Source: Cervus elaphus (lineage: Eukaryota > Chordata > Mammalia > Artiodactyla > Cervidae). From it: a stretch of DNA of 64,000 bases. The DNA is taken from contig NC_057827.1 in assembly GCF_910594005.1 (NCBI RefSeq), positions 4,588,001-4,652,000 on the forward strand. Reading direction: 5' to 3'. A model generated the notes under the pieces. That model worked only from the letters and a program-made list of their open reading frames with translations, made no database searches and was not told the origin of the DNA. This document shows, one piece after another, positions 24,111 through 36,086 of the stretch. How positions within the stretch are numbered: position 1 is the stretch's first letter; every line of letters begins with the position of its first letter. Both the position numbers and the translations under genes were made by a program.

Positions 24111-26900
24111 GGTATTCCTCTGGAGTCGAAGCCAGGAACTAACCTCTCATCTCGAGTTGATTTTTGGTCCACGGAGCTCTTTTGTGTTGCTACAGTGACC
24201 TCAGGATCCCTCTAGCCTTGAAACAGTGTTCTTGGGGTTTCTCTGCAGTGCCATCAAGGAAATCAAGGCTCCTTTCATGTTTCATGTGCAACACGGAATT
24301 ACTCTGCATGAAGAGCAGGGGAATCGGGGCTCATCTCGCGGCGAGGGGGAAGTCTCATGGTTTTTCTCGAGTTGCGGCGGGAACCTGGGGTATATTCTCG
24401 AGTTACGACGGGGATGGCCTTTCCACCCACATGTTTTTTCACCGACGTCAGGACTCCTGCCTAGTTGCGAGGGACAACTCGGGATTCTCCTCGAGGCTTG
24501 GCAGGGCAATTGGGACGCCTCTCCACCTGAGGCGGGAGACCAAGGGTCCCTTTTCACGTGCCACAGGAATCCTGGACTCCTATCAAGTTTCACGTGGAGT
24601 CAGGCATCGTCTCCTTAAGAGGCACTGATCTACGCGTATCTCTGGAGTTTTCAAAGAATGTGAGGTTTCCGGTCGCAATGAAGTGGGGAACTAGGTCTTT
24701 CTCTGTGGTCTCCACAGGGGAGTCAGACATCCTTTCGTCTTGGGAGATGCAAGACGAACCTGCATTCAAGTCACTGCAGGGATAACCGGCCTTATTTCGA
24801 GTCAGGGCATCGCAGTGTCCATTCCACTTGAGGCCGCAAACTCAGGGTCCCTCTCACATACCTAGAGCTGAGAGAAGCGTCCTCTTGAGGTGCTTGTGGT
24901 AAGGTGGTATTCCTCTGGAGTCGAAGCCAGGGACTAACCTCTCAACTCGAGTTGATTTTTGGTCCACGGAGCTCTTTCGTGTTGCTACAGTGACCTCAGG
25001 ATCCCTCTAGCCTTGAGACAGTGTTCTTGGGGTTTCTCTGGAGTGCCATCAAGGAAATCAAGGCTCCTTTCATGTGTGATGTGCAACACGGAATTGCTCT
25101 GCACGCAGTGCAGGGTATCGGGCCTCATTTTGCGGCGAGCGGGAAGTCTCATGGTTTTTCTCGAGTTGCGGCGGGAACCTGGGGTAAAATCTCAAGTTAC
25201 GCCGGGGATGGCCCTTCCACCCACGTGTTTGTTCAGCCATGTCAGGACTCCTGCCTAGTTGCAAGGGAAACTCGGGATTCTCCTCGAGGCTTGGCAGGGC
25301 AATTGGGACGCCTCTCCAGCTGAGGCGGGAGACCTAGGGTCCCTTTCCCCTTGCCACAGGAATCCTGGGACTCCTATCAAGTTTCACGAGGAGTCAGGCA
25401 TCGTCTCTTTGGAGGCACTGATCTCCGCGTACCTCTGGAGTTTTCAAAGGATGTGAGGCCTCCGGTCGCGATGAGGTGGGGAACTAGGTCTTTCTCTGTG
25501 GTCTCCACAGGGGATTCAGACATCCTTTAATCAAGGGAGATGCAAGACGAGCCTGCACTCAAGTCACTGCAGGAATATTCAGCCTTATTTCGTGTCAGGG
25601 CATCGCGGTGTCCATTCCACTTGAGGCCGCAAACTTAGGGTCCCTCTCACATACCTAGAGCTGAGAGAAGCCTCCTCTTGAGGTGCTTGTGGTAAGGTGG
25701 TATTCCTCTGGAGTCGAAGCCAGGGACTAACCTCTCATCTCGAGTTGAATTTTGGTCCACGGAGCTCTTTCGTGTTGCAACAGTGACCTCAGGATCCCTC
25801 TAGCCCTGAAACAGTGTTCTTGGGGTTTCTCTGCAGTGCCATCAAGGAAATCAAAGCTCCTTTCATGTTTGATGTGCAACACGGAATTACTCTGCATGCA
25901 GAGCAGGGGAATCTGGCCTCATCTCGCGGCAAGGGGGAAGTCTCATGGTTTTTCTCGAGTTGCGGCGGGAACCTGGGGTATATTCTCGAGTTACGACGGG
26001 GATGGCCTTTCCACCCACGTGTTTTTTCACTGACGTCAGGACTCCTGCCTAGTTGCGAGGGACAACACGGGATTCTCCTCGAGGCTTGGCAGGGCAATTG
26101 GGACGCCTCTCCACCTGAGGTGGGAGACCAAGGGTCCCTTTCCACGTGCCACAGGAATCCTGGGACTCCTATCAAGTTTCACGAGGAGTCAGGCATCGTC
26201 TTCTTTGGAGGCACTGATCTCCACGTACCTCTGGAGTTTTCGAAGGATGTGAGGCCTCCGGTCGCGATGAGGTGGGGAACTACGTCATTCTCTGTGGTTT
26301 CCACAGGGAATTCAGACATCCTTTCATCTTGGGAGATGCAAGACGAGCCTGGCTTCAAGTCACTGCAGGGATATCCGGCCTTATTTCGAGTCAGGGCATC
26401 GCAGTGTCCATTCCACTTGAGGCTGCAAACTCAGGGTACCTCTCACATACCTAGATCTGAGAGAAGCCTCCTCTTGAGGTGCTTGTGGTAAGGTGGTATA
26501 CCTCTGGAGTCGAAGCCAGAGACTAACCTCTCATCTCGAGTTGATTTTTGGTCCACGGAGCTCTTTCGTGTGGCTACAGTGACCTCAGGATCCCTCTAGC
26601 CTTGAAACAGTGTTCTTGGGTTTTTTTTGGAGTGCCATCAAGGAAATCAAGGCTCCTTTCATGTTTGATGTGCAACACGGAATTGCTCTGCACGCAGTGC
26701 AGGGGAATCGGGCCTCATTTTGCGGCGAGGGGGAAGTCTCATGGTTTTTCTCGAGTTGGGGCGGGAACCTGGGGTATATTCTCGAGTTACGCCGGGGATG
26801 GCCCTTCCACCCACGTGTTTGTTCAGCCATGTCAGGACTCCTGCCTAGTTGCAAGGGAAACTCGGGATTCTCCTCGAGGCTTGGCAGGGCAATTGGGACG
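24111..26900 (+). repeat. Four-monomer unit A-B-C-D, copy 2 (D truncated)
   Basis: Units 24164 (A), 24959 (B), 25752 (C) and the first half of 26548 (D). B differs from copy 1 by GTGTGATG and AGGGTATCGGG in subrepeats 24-26, a local patch of another class, and by GGTAAAATCTC. The copy stops inside D, where the sequence switches to class A. Confidence 0.85.
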
Positions 26901-27341
26901 CCTCTCCAGCTGAGGCGGGAGACCAAGGGTCCCTTTTCACGTGCCACAGGAATCCTGGACTCCTATCAAGTTTCACGTGGAGTCAGGCATCGTCTCCTTT
27001 GGAGGCACTGATCTCCGCGTACCTCTGGAGTTTTCAAAGAATGTGAGGTTTCCGGTCGCAATGAAGTGGGGAACTAGGTCTTTCTCTGTGGTCTCCACAG
27101 GGGAGTCAGACATCCTTTCGTCTTGGAAGATGCAAGACGAGCCTGCATTCAAGTCACTGCAGGGATAACCGGCCTTATTTCGAGTCAGGGCATCGCGGTG
27201 TCCATTCCACTTGAGGCCGCAAACTCAGGGTCCCTCTCACATACCTAGAGCTGAGAGAAGCCTCCTCTTGAGGTGCTTGTGGTAAGGTGGTATTCCTCTG
27301 GAGTCGAAGCCAGGGACTAACCTCTCAACTCGAGTTGATTT
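26548..27341 (+). repeat. Hybrid monomer D/A
   Basis: Up to about 26866 it is class D (run of eight T, AAGGGAAACTCGG). From about 26930 it is class A (CTTTTCACGTG, CCTGGACTCC, CACGTGGAG, GAGGTTTCCGG, AATGAAGTGG, GGATAACCGG). The switch is in subrepeats 5-7. The result is a skip of three monomers: what follows at 27300-27410 (CTCAACTCGAG, CTTGAGACAG) is what follows A at 24940-25020. Confidence 0.88.
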
Positions 27342-28134
27342 TTGGTCCACGGAGCTCTTTCGTGTTGCTACAGTGACCTCAGGATCCCTCTAGCCTTGAG
27401 ACAGTGTTCTTGGGGTTTCTCTGGAGTGCCATCAAGGAAATCAAGGCTCCTTTATGTGTGATGTGCAACACGAAATTGCTCTGCACGCAGTGCAGGGTAT
27501 TGGGCCTCATTTTGCGGCGAGCGGGAAGTCTCATGGTTTTTCTCGAGTTGCGATGGGAACCTGGGGTATATTCTCGAGTTACGACGGGGATGGCCCTTCC
27601 ACCCACGTGTTTGTTCAGCGACGTCATACTCCTGCCTAGTTGCGAGGGACAACTCGGGATTCTCCTCGAGGCTTGGCAGGGCAATTGGGACGCCTCTCCA
27701 GCTGAGGCGGAAGACCAAGGGTCCCTTTCCACGTGCCACAGGAATCCTGGGACTCCTATCAAGTTTCACGAGGAGTCAGGCATCGTCTCCTATGGAGGCA
27801 CTGATCTCTGCATACCTCTGGAGTTTTCAAAGGATGTGAGGCCTCCGGTCGCAATGAGTTGGGGAACTAGGTCTTTCTCTGTGGTCTCCACAGGGGATTC
27901 AGACATCCTTTCATTTTGGGAGATGCAAGACGAGCCTGCATTCAAGTCACTGCAGGGATATCCGGCCTTATTTCGCGTCAGGGCATCGCAGTGTCCATTC
28001 CACTTGAGGCCGCAAAATCAGGGTCCCTCTCACATACCTAGAGCTGAGAGAAGCCTCCTCTTGAGGTACTTGTGGTAAGGTGGTATTCCTCTGGAGTCGA
28101 AGCCAGGGACTAACCTCTCATCTCGAGTTGATTT
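27342..28134 (+). repeat. Monomer of the one-base-deletion subfamily (copy 3 of 3)
   Basis: Starts like class B (CTTGAGACAG) but then carries GTCATACTCC (same lost base in subrepeat 4), GCGATGGGAACC and CTATGGAGGCAC as in units 1109 and 4286, more than 23 kb away. It also lost a base in subrepeat 24 (CTTTATGTG). It is the entry point of a domain resembling the left end of the window. Confidence 0.8.
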
Positions 28135-30519
28135 TTGGTCCACGGAGCTCTTTCGTGTTGCTACAGTGACCTCAGGATCCCTCTAGCCTTGAAACACTGC
28201 TCTTGGGGTTTCTCTGGAGTGCCATCAAGGAAATCAAGGCTCCTTTCATGTGTGATGTACAATACGGAATTGCTCTGCATGCAGTGCAGTGGAATTGGGC
28301 CTCATCTCACGTCGAGGGGGAAGTCTCATGGTTTTTCTCGAGTTGTGGCGGGAACCTGGGGTATATTTTCGAGTTACGATGGGGATGGCTCTTCCACCCA
28401 CGTGTTTGTTCAGCGACGTCAGGGCTCCTGCCTAGTTGCGAGGGACAACTCGATATTCTCCTCGAGGCTTGGCAGGGCAATTGGGACGCCTCTCCAGCTG
28501 AAGCGGGAGACCAAGGATCCCTTTCCACGTGCCACAGGAATCCTGGGACTCCTATCAAGTTTCACGAGGACTCAGGCATCGTCTCCTTTGGAGGCACTGA
28601 TCTCCGCGTACCTCAGGAATTTTCAAAGGATGTGAGGCCTCCGGTCGCGATGAAGTGGGGAACTAGGTCTTTCTCTGTGGTCTCCACAGAGGATTCAGAC
28701 ATCCTTTCGTCTTGGGAGATGCAAGACGAGCCTGCATTCAAGTCACTGCAGGGATATCCGGCGTTATTTCGCGTCAGGGCATCGCAGTGTCCATTCCACT
28801 TGAGGCCGCAAATCAGGGTCCCTCTCACATACATCGAGCTGAGAGAAGCCTCCTCTTGAGGTGCTTGTGGTAAGGTGGTACTCCTCTGGAATCAAAGCCA
28901 GGGACTAACCTCTCATCTCGAGTTGATTTTTGGTCCACAGAGCTCTTTCGTGTTGCTACAGTGACCTCAGGATCCCTCTAGCCTTGAAACAGTGTTCTTG
29001 GGGTTTCTCTGGAGTGCCATCAAGGAAATCAAGGCTCCTTTCATGTGTGATGTGCAACACGGAATTGCTCTGCACGCAGTGCAGGGTATCGGGCCGCATT
29101 TTGCGGTGAGGGGGAAGTCTCATGGTTTTTCTCGAGTTGCGGCGGGAACCTGGGGTATATTCTCGAGTTACGACGGGGAACGCCCTTCCACACACGTGTT
29201 TGTTCAGCGACGTCAGGACTCCTGCCTAGATGGAGGGACAACTCGGGATTCTCTTCGAGGCTTGGCAGGGCAATTGGGAGGCCTCTCCAGCTGAGGCGTG
29301 AGACCAAGTGTCCCTTTAAACGTGCCACAGGAATCCTGGGACTCCTATCAAGTTTCACGAGGAGTCAGGCATCGTCTCTTTTGGAGGCACTTATCTCCGC
29401 GTACCTCTGAAGTTTTCAAAGGATGTGAGGCCTCCGGTCGCGATGAGGTGGGGAACTAGGTCTTTCTCTGTGGTCTCCACAGGGGATTCAGACATCCTTT
29501 CATCTTGGGAGATGCAAGACGAGCCTGGATTCAAGTCATTGCAGGGATATCCGGCCTTATTTTGAGTCAGGGCATCGCGGTGTCCTTTCCACTTGAGGCC
29601 GCAAACTCACGGTCCCTCTCACATACCTAGAGCTGAGAGAAGCCTCCTCTTGAGGTGCTTGTGGTTAGGTGGTATTCCTCTGGATTCGAAGCCAGGGACT
29701 AACCTCTCATCTCGAGTTGATTTTTGGTCCACGGAGCTCTTTCGTGTTGCTACAGTGACCTCAGGATCCCTCTAGCCTTGAAACAGTGTTCTTGGGTTTT
29801 CTCTGGAGTGCCATCAAGGAAATCAAGGCTCCTTTCATGTTTGATGTACAACACGGAATTGCTCTGCATGCAGTGCAGGGGAATTGGGCCTCATCTCACG
29901 TCGAGGTGGAAGTCTCATGGTTTTTCTCGAGTTGCGGTGGGAACCTGGGGTATATTTTCGAGTTACGACGGGAATGGCTCTTCCACCCACGTGTTTGTTC
30001 AGCGACGTCAGGACTCCTGCCTAGTTGCGAGGGACAACTCGGGATTCTCCTCGAGGCTTGGCAGGGCAATTGGGACGCCTCTCCAGCTGAAGCGGGAGAC
30101 CAAGGATCCCTTTCCACGTGCCACAGGAATCCTGGAACTCCTATCAAGTTTCACGAGGACTCAGGCATCGTCTCCTTTGGAGGCACTGATCTCCGCGTAC
30201 CTCTGGAATTTTCAAAGAATGTGAGGCCTCCGGTCGCGATGAAGTGGGGAACTAGGTCTTTCTCTGTGGTCTCCACAGAGGATTCAGACATCCTTTCGTC
30301 TTGGGAGATGCAAGACGAGCCTGCATTCAAGTCACTGCATGGATATCCGGCCTTATTTCGCGTCAGGGCATCGCAGTGTCCATTCCACTTGAGGCCACAA
30401 ACTCAGGGTCCCTCTCACATACCTAGAGCTGAGAGAAGCCTCCTCTTGAGGTGCTTGTGATAAGGTGGTAATTCTCTGGAGTCGAAGCCAGGGACAAACC
30501 TCTCATCTCGAGTTGATTT

Positions 30520-31314
30520 TTGGTCCACGGAGCTCTTTCGTGTTGCTACAGTGACGTCAGGATCCCTCTAGCCTTGAAACAGTGTTCTTGGCGTTTCTCT
30601 GGAGTGCCATCAAGGAAATCAAGGCTCCTTTCATGTGTGATGTGCAACACGGAATTGCTCTGCACGCAGTGCAGGGGAATTGGGCCTCATCTCGCGGCGT
30701 GGCGGAAGTCTCATGGTTTTTCTCGAGTTGCGGCGGGAACCTGGGGTATATTCTCGAGTTACGACGGGGATGGCCTTTCCACCCACGTGTTTGTTCAGCG
30801 ACGTCAAGACTCCTGCCTAGTTGCGAGGGACAACTCGGGATACTCCTCGAGGCTTGGCAGGGCAATTGGGACGCCTCTCCAGCTGAGGCGGGAGACCAAG
30901 GGTCCCTTTCCACGTGCCACAGGAATCCTGGGACTCCTATCAAGTTTCACGAGGAGTCAGGCATCGTCTCCCTTGGAGGCGCTGATCTCCGCGTACCTCT
31001 GGAGTTTTCAAAGGATGTGAGGCCTCCGGTCGCGATGAGGTGGGGAACTAGGTCTTTCACTGTGGTCTCCACAGGGGATTCAGACATCCTTTCGTCTTCG
31101 GAGATGCAAGACGAGCCTGCATTCAAGTCACTGCAGGAATATCCGGCGTTATTTCGCGTCAGGGCATCGCAGTGTCCATTCCACTTGAGGCCGCAAATCA
31201 GGGTCCCTCTCACATACATAGAGCTGAGTGAAGCCTCCTCTTGAGGTGCTTGTGATAAGGTGGTACTCCTCTGGAATCAAAGCCAGGGACTAACCTCTCA
31301 TCTCGAGTTGATTT
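30520..31314 (+). repeat. Monomer sharing a private haplotype with the unit at 7468
   Basis: Second half carries GTCAAGACTCC, CGGGATACTCC and CCCTTGGAGGCGCTG, otherwise seen only in unit 7468. The first half (GTGACGTCAGG, GGCGTGGCGG) is shared with 32111. The unit is thus a mosaic of a local and a distant haplotype. Confidence 0.78.
30552..30559. promoter_or_regulatory. TGACGTCA palindrome (CRE-like) in subrepeat 22
   Basis: A C-to-G change in GTGACCTCAGG creates a perfect TGACGTCA here, at 32143-32150 and at 32938-32945. The same eight bases arise in subrepeat 4 at 26031-26038, 50684-50691 and 63415-63422. TGACGTCA is the consensus CREB/ATF site and contains a CpG. Its presence in the sequence is direct; any function is unproven. 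Confidence 0.35.
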
Positions 31315-33701
31315 TTGGTCCACAGAGCTCTTTCGTGTTGCTACAGTGACCTCAGGATCCCTCTAGCCTTGAAACAGTGTTCTTGGGGTTTCTCTGGAGT
31401 GCCATCAAGGAAATCAAGGCTCCTTTCATGTTTGATGTGCAACACGGAATTGCTTTGAATGCCGTGCAGGGGAATCGGGCCTCAACTCGCGGCGAGGGGG
31501 AAGTCTCATGGTTTTTCTCGAGTTGCGGCGGGAATCTGGGGTATATTCTCGAGTTACGATGTGGATGGCCCTTCCACCCACGTGTTTGTTCAGCGACGTC
31601 AGGGCTCCTGCCTAGTTGCGAGGGACAACTCGGGATTCTCCTCGAGGATTGGCAGGGCAATTGGGACGCCTCTCCAGCTGAGGCGGGAGACCAAGGTTCC
31701 CTTTCCACGTGCCACAGGAATCCTGGGACTCCTATCAAGTTTCACGAGGAGTCAGGCATCGTCTCCTTTGGAGGCACTGATCTCCACGTACCTCTGGAGT
31801 TTTCAAAGGATGTGAGGCCTCCGGTCACGATGAGGTGGGGAACTAGGTCTTTCTCTGTGGTCTCCACAGAGGATTCAGACATCCTTTCGTCTTGGGAGTT
31901 GCAAGACGAGCCTGCATTCAAGTCACTGCAGGGATATCCGGCCTTATTTCGCGTCAGGGCATCGCAGTGTCCATTCCACTTGAGGCCACAAACTCAGGGT
32001 CCCTCTCACATACCTAGAGCTGAGAGAAGCCTCCTCTTGAGGTGCTTGTGATAAGGTGGTAATTCTCTGGAAACGAAGCCAGGGACAAACCTCTCATCTC
32101 GAGTTGATTTTTGGTCCACGGAGCTCTTTCGTGTTGCTACAGTGACGTCAGGATCCCTCTAGCCTTGAAACAGTGTTCTTGGCGTTTCTCTGGAGTGCCA
32201 TCAAGGAAATCAAGGCTCCTTTCATGTGTGATGTGCAACACGGAATTGCTCTGCACGCAGTGCAGGGGAATTGGGCCTCATCTCGCGGCGTGGCGGAAGT
32301 CTCATGGTTTTTCTCGAGTTGCGATGGGAACCTGGGGTATATTCTCGAGTTACGATGGGGATGGCCCTTCCACCCACGTGTTTGTTCAGCGACGTCAGGA
32401 CTCCTGCCTAGTTGTGAGGGACAACTCGGGATTCTCCTTGAGGCTTGGCAGGGCAATTGGGACGCCTCTCCAGCTGAGGCGGGAGACCAAGCGTCCCTTT
32501 CCACGTGCCACAGGAATCCTGGGACTCCTATCAAGTTTCACGAGGAGTCAGGCATCGTCTCCTTTGGAGGCACTGATCTCCACGTACCTCTGGAGTTTTC
32601 AAAGGATGTGAGGCCTCCGGTCACGATGAGGTGGGGAACTAGGTCTTTCTCTGTGGTCTCCACAGGGGATTCAGACATCCTTTCGTCTTCGGAGATGCAA
32701 GACGAGCCTCCATTCAAGTCACTGCAGGGATATTCGGCGTTATTTCACGTCAGGGAATCGCAGTGTCCATTCCACTTGAGGCCGCAAATCAGGGTCCCTC
32801 TCACATACATAGAGCTGAGAGAAGCCTCCTCTTGAGGTGCTTGTGGTAAGGTGGTATTCCTCTGGAGTCGAAGCCAGGGACTAACCTCTCATCTCGAGTT
32901 GATTTTTGGTCCACGGAGCTCTTTCGTGTTGCTACAGTGACGTCAGGATCCCTCTAGCCTTGAAACAGTGTTCTTGGGGTTTCTCTGGAGTGCCATCAAG
33001 GAAATCAAGGCTCCTTTCATGTTTGATGTACAATACGGAATTGCTTTGAATGCAGTGCAGGGGAATCGGGCCTCATCTCGCGGCGTGGGGGAAGTCTCAT
33101 GGTTTTTCTCGAGTTGCGGCGGGAACCTGGGGTATATTCTCGAGTTACGACGGGGATGGCCCTTCCACACACGTGTTTGTTCAGCGACGTCAGGGCTCCT
33201 GCCTAGTTGCGAGGGACAACTCGGGATTCTCCTCGAGGATTGGCAGGGCAATTGGGACGCCTCTCCAGCTGAGGCGGGAGACCAAGGGTCCCTTTCCACG
33301 TGCCACAGGAATCCTGGGACTCCTATCAAGTTTCACGAGGAGTCAGGCATCGTCTCCTTTTTAGGCACTGATCTCAGTGTACCTCTGGAGTTTTCAAAGT
33401 ATGTGAGGCCTCCGGTCGCGATGAGGTGGGGAACCAAGTCTTTCTCTGTGGTCTCCACAGGGGATTCAGACATCCTTTCATCAAGGGAGATGCAAGACGA
33501 GCCTGCACTCAAGTCACTGCAGGAAAATTCAGCCTTATTTCGTGTCAGGGCATCGCGGTGTCAATTCCAGTTGAGGCCGCAAACTTAGGGTCCCTCTCAC
33601 ATACCTAGAGCTGAGAGAAGCCTCCTCTTGAGGTGCTTGTGGTAAGGTGGTATTCCTCTGGAGTCGAAGCCAGGGACTAACCTCTCATCTCGAGTTGATT
33701 T

Positions 33702-35291
33702 TTGGTCCACGGAGCTCTTTTGTGTTGCTACAGTGACCTCAGGATCCCTCTAGCCTTGAAACAGTGTTCTTGGGGTTTCTCTGCAGTGCCATCAAGGAAA
33801 TCAAGGCTCCCTTCATGTTTGATGTGCAACACGGAATTACTCTGCATGCAGAGCAGGGGAATCTGGCCTCATCTCGCGGCAAGGGGGAAGTCTCATGGTT
33901 TTTCTCGAGTTGCGGCGGGAACCTGGGGTATATTCTCGAGTTACGACGGGGATGGCCTTTCCACCCACGTGTTTTTTCACCGACGTCAGGACTCTTGCCT
34001 AGTTGCGAGGGACAACTCGGGATTCTCCTCGAGGCTTGGCAGGGCAATTGGGACGCCTCTCCACCTGAGGCGGGAGACCAAGTGTCCCTTTTCACGTGCC
34101 ACAGGAATCCTGGACTCCTATCAAGTTTCACGTGGAGTCAGGCATCGTCTCCTTTGGAGGCACTGATTTCCGCGTACCTCTGGAGTTATCAAAGAATGTG
34201 AGGTTTCCGGTCGCAATGAGGTAGGGACCTAGGTCTTTTTCTGTGGTCTCCACAGGGGATTCAGACATGCTTTCGTCTTGGGAGATGCAGAACTAGCCTG
34301 CATTCAAGTCACTGCAGGGATATCCGGCCTTATTTCGAGTCAGGGCATCGCGGTGTCCATTCCACTTGAGGCCGCAAACTCAGGTCCCTCTCACATAGCT
34401 AGAGCTGAGAGAAGCCTCCTCTTGAGGTGCTTGTGGTAAGGTGGTATTCCTCTGGAGTCGAAACCAGGGACTAACCTCTCATCTCGAGTTGATTTTTGGT
34501 CCACGGAGCTTATTCGTGTTGCTACAGTGACCTCAGGATCCCTCTAGCCTTGAAACAGTGTTCTTGGTGTTTCTCTGGAGTGCCATCAAGGAAATCAAGG
34601 CTCCTTTCATGTGTGATGTGCAACACGGAATTGCTCTGCACGCAGTGCAGGGGAATCGGGCCTCATCTCGCAGCGAGGGGGAAGTCTCATGGTTTTTCTC
34701 GAGTTGCGGCGGGAACCTGGGGTATATTCTCGAGTTACGAAGGGGATGGCCCTTCCACCCACGTCTTTGTTCAGCCATGTCAGGACTCCTGCCTAGTTGC
34801 GAGGGACAACTCGGGATTCTCCTCGAGGCTTGGCAGGGCAATTGTGACGCCTCTCCAGCTGAGGCGGGAGACCAAGGGTCCCTTTCCACATGCCACAGCA
34901 ATCCTGGGACTCCTATCAAGATTCACGAGGAGTCAGGCATCGTCTCCTTTGGAGGCACTGATCTACGCGTACCTCTGGAGTTTTCAAAGGATGTGAGGCC
35001 TCCGGTCGCGATGAGGTGGGGAACTAGGTCTTTCTCTGTGGTCTCCACAGGGGATTCAGACATCCTTTCGTCTTGGGAGATGCAAGACGAGCCTGCATTC
35101 AAGTCACTGCAGGGATATCCGGCCTTATTTCGAGTCAGGGCATCGCGGTGTCCATTCCATTTGAGGCCGCAAAATCAGGTTCCCTCTCACATACCTAGAG
35201 CTGAGAGAAGCTTCCTCTTGAGGTGCTTGTGGTAAGGTGGTATTCCTCTGGAGTCGAAGCCAGGGACTAACCTCTCATCTCGAGTTGATTT
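33702..35291 (+). repeat. Gamma/A-class monomer followed by first theta monomer
   Basis: Unit 33702 carries the gamma/A markers (CTGCAGTGCC, CCTGGACTCC, CACGTGGAG) and ends with a private GATGCAGAACTAGCC. Unit 34496 is theta: AATTGTGACGCC, CACAGCAATCC, GATTCACGAGG, GATCTACGCG and GAAGCTTCC at 35208-35213. Theta ends precede every alpha monomer in the window. Confidence 0.8.
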
Positions 35292-36086
35292 TTGTTCCCC
35301 GGAGCTCTTTCGTGTTGCTACAGTGACCTCAGGATCCTTCTATCCTTGAAACAGTGTTCTTGGGGTTTCTCTGGAGTGCCATCAAGGAAATCAAGGCTCC
35401 TTTCATGTGTGATGTGCAACAAGGAATTGCTCTGCACGAAGTGCAGGGTATCGGGCCTCATTTTGCGGCGAGGGGAAAGTCTCATTGTTTTTCTCGATTT
35501 GCGATGGGAACCTGGGGTATATTCTCGAGTTACGACCGGGATTGCCCTTCCACACACATGTTTGTTCAGCGACGTCAGGACTCTTGCCTAGTTGCGAGGG
35601 ACAAATCGGGATTCTCCTCGAGGCTTGGCAGGGCAATTGGGATGCCTCTCCAGCTGAGGCGGGAGACCAAGTGTCCCTTTCCACGTGCCACAGGAATCCT
35701 GGGACTCCTATCAAGGTTCACGAGGAATCAGGCATCGTCTCCTTTGGAGACACTGATCTCCACGTACCTCTGGAGTTTTCAAAGCATATGAGGCCTCCGG
35801 TCACGATGAGGTGGGGAACTAGGTCTTTTTCTGTGGTCGCCACAGGGCATTCAGACATCCTTTCGTCTTGGGAAATGCAAGACGAGCCTGCATTCAAGTC
35901 ACTGCAGGGATATCCGGCCTTATTTCGAGTCAGGGCATCGCGGTGTCCATTCCACTTGAGGCCGCAAACTCAGGGTCCCTCTCACATAGCTAGAGCTGAG
36001 AGAAGCCTCCTCTTGAGGTGCTTGTGGTAAGGTGGTATTCCTCTGGAGTTGAAGCCAGAGACTAACCTCTCATCTCGAGTTGATTT
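35292..36086 (+). repeat. Alpha monomer 1
   Basis: Alpha is marked by TTGTTCCCCGG at the phase point, CCTTCTATCC, CAACAAGG, GGGGAAAGTCTCATTG, GACCGGGATTGCC, ACAAATCGGG, GAGGAATCAGG, GGAGACAC and AAGCATATGAGG. This copy has GAAGTGCAGG in subrepeats 25-26 and GTGGTCGCCACAGGGCATTC, the latter private. Confidence 0.88.

Larger units (their letters stand above)
28135..33701 (+). repeat. Domain with two-monomer periodicity (~1,590 bp)
   Basis: Seven units. Units 28135 and 29724 pair (GAAGCGGGAG, ACGTCGAGG, CACAGAGGATTC). Units 30520 and 32111 pair (GTGACGTCAGG, CTTGGCGTTTC, GGCGTGGCGG, AATTCTCTGG, AGGGACAAACC). Units 31315 and 32906 pair (GCTTTGAATGC, CTCGAGGATTGGC). Shifts are 1,589-1,591 bp. Unit 28930 has no close partner here; it resembles 13030 and has lost bases in subrepeat 4-5 (CTAGATGGAGGG). 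The last third of 32906 switches to class B (ATCAAGGGAGATG, AAACTTAGGG). Confidence 0.8.
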
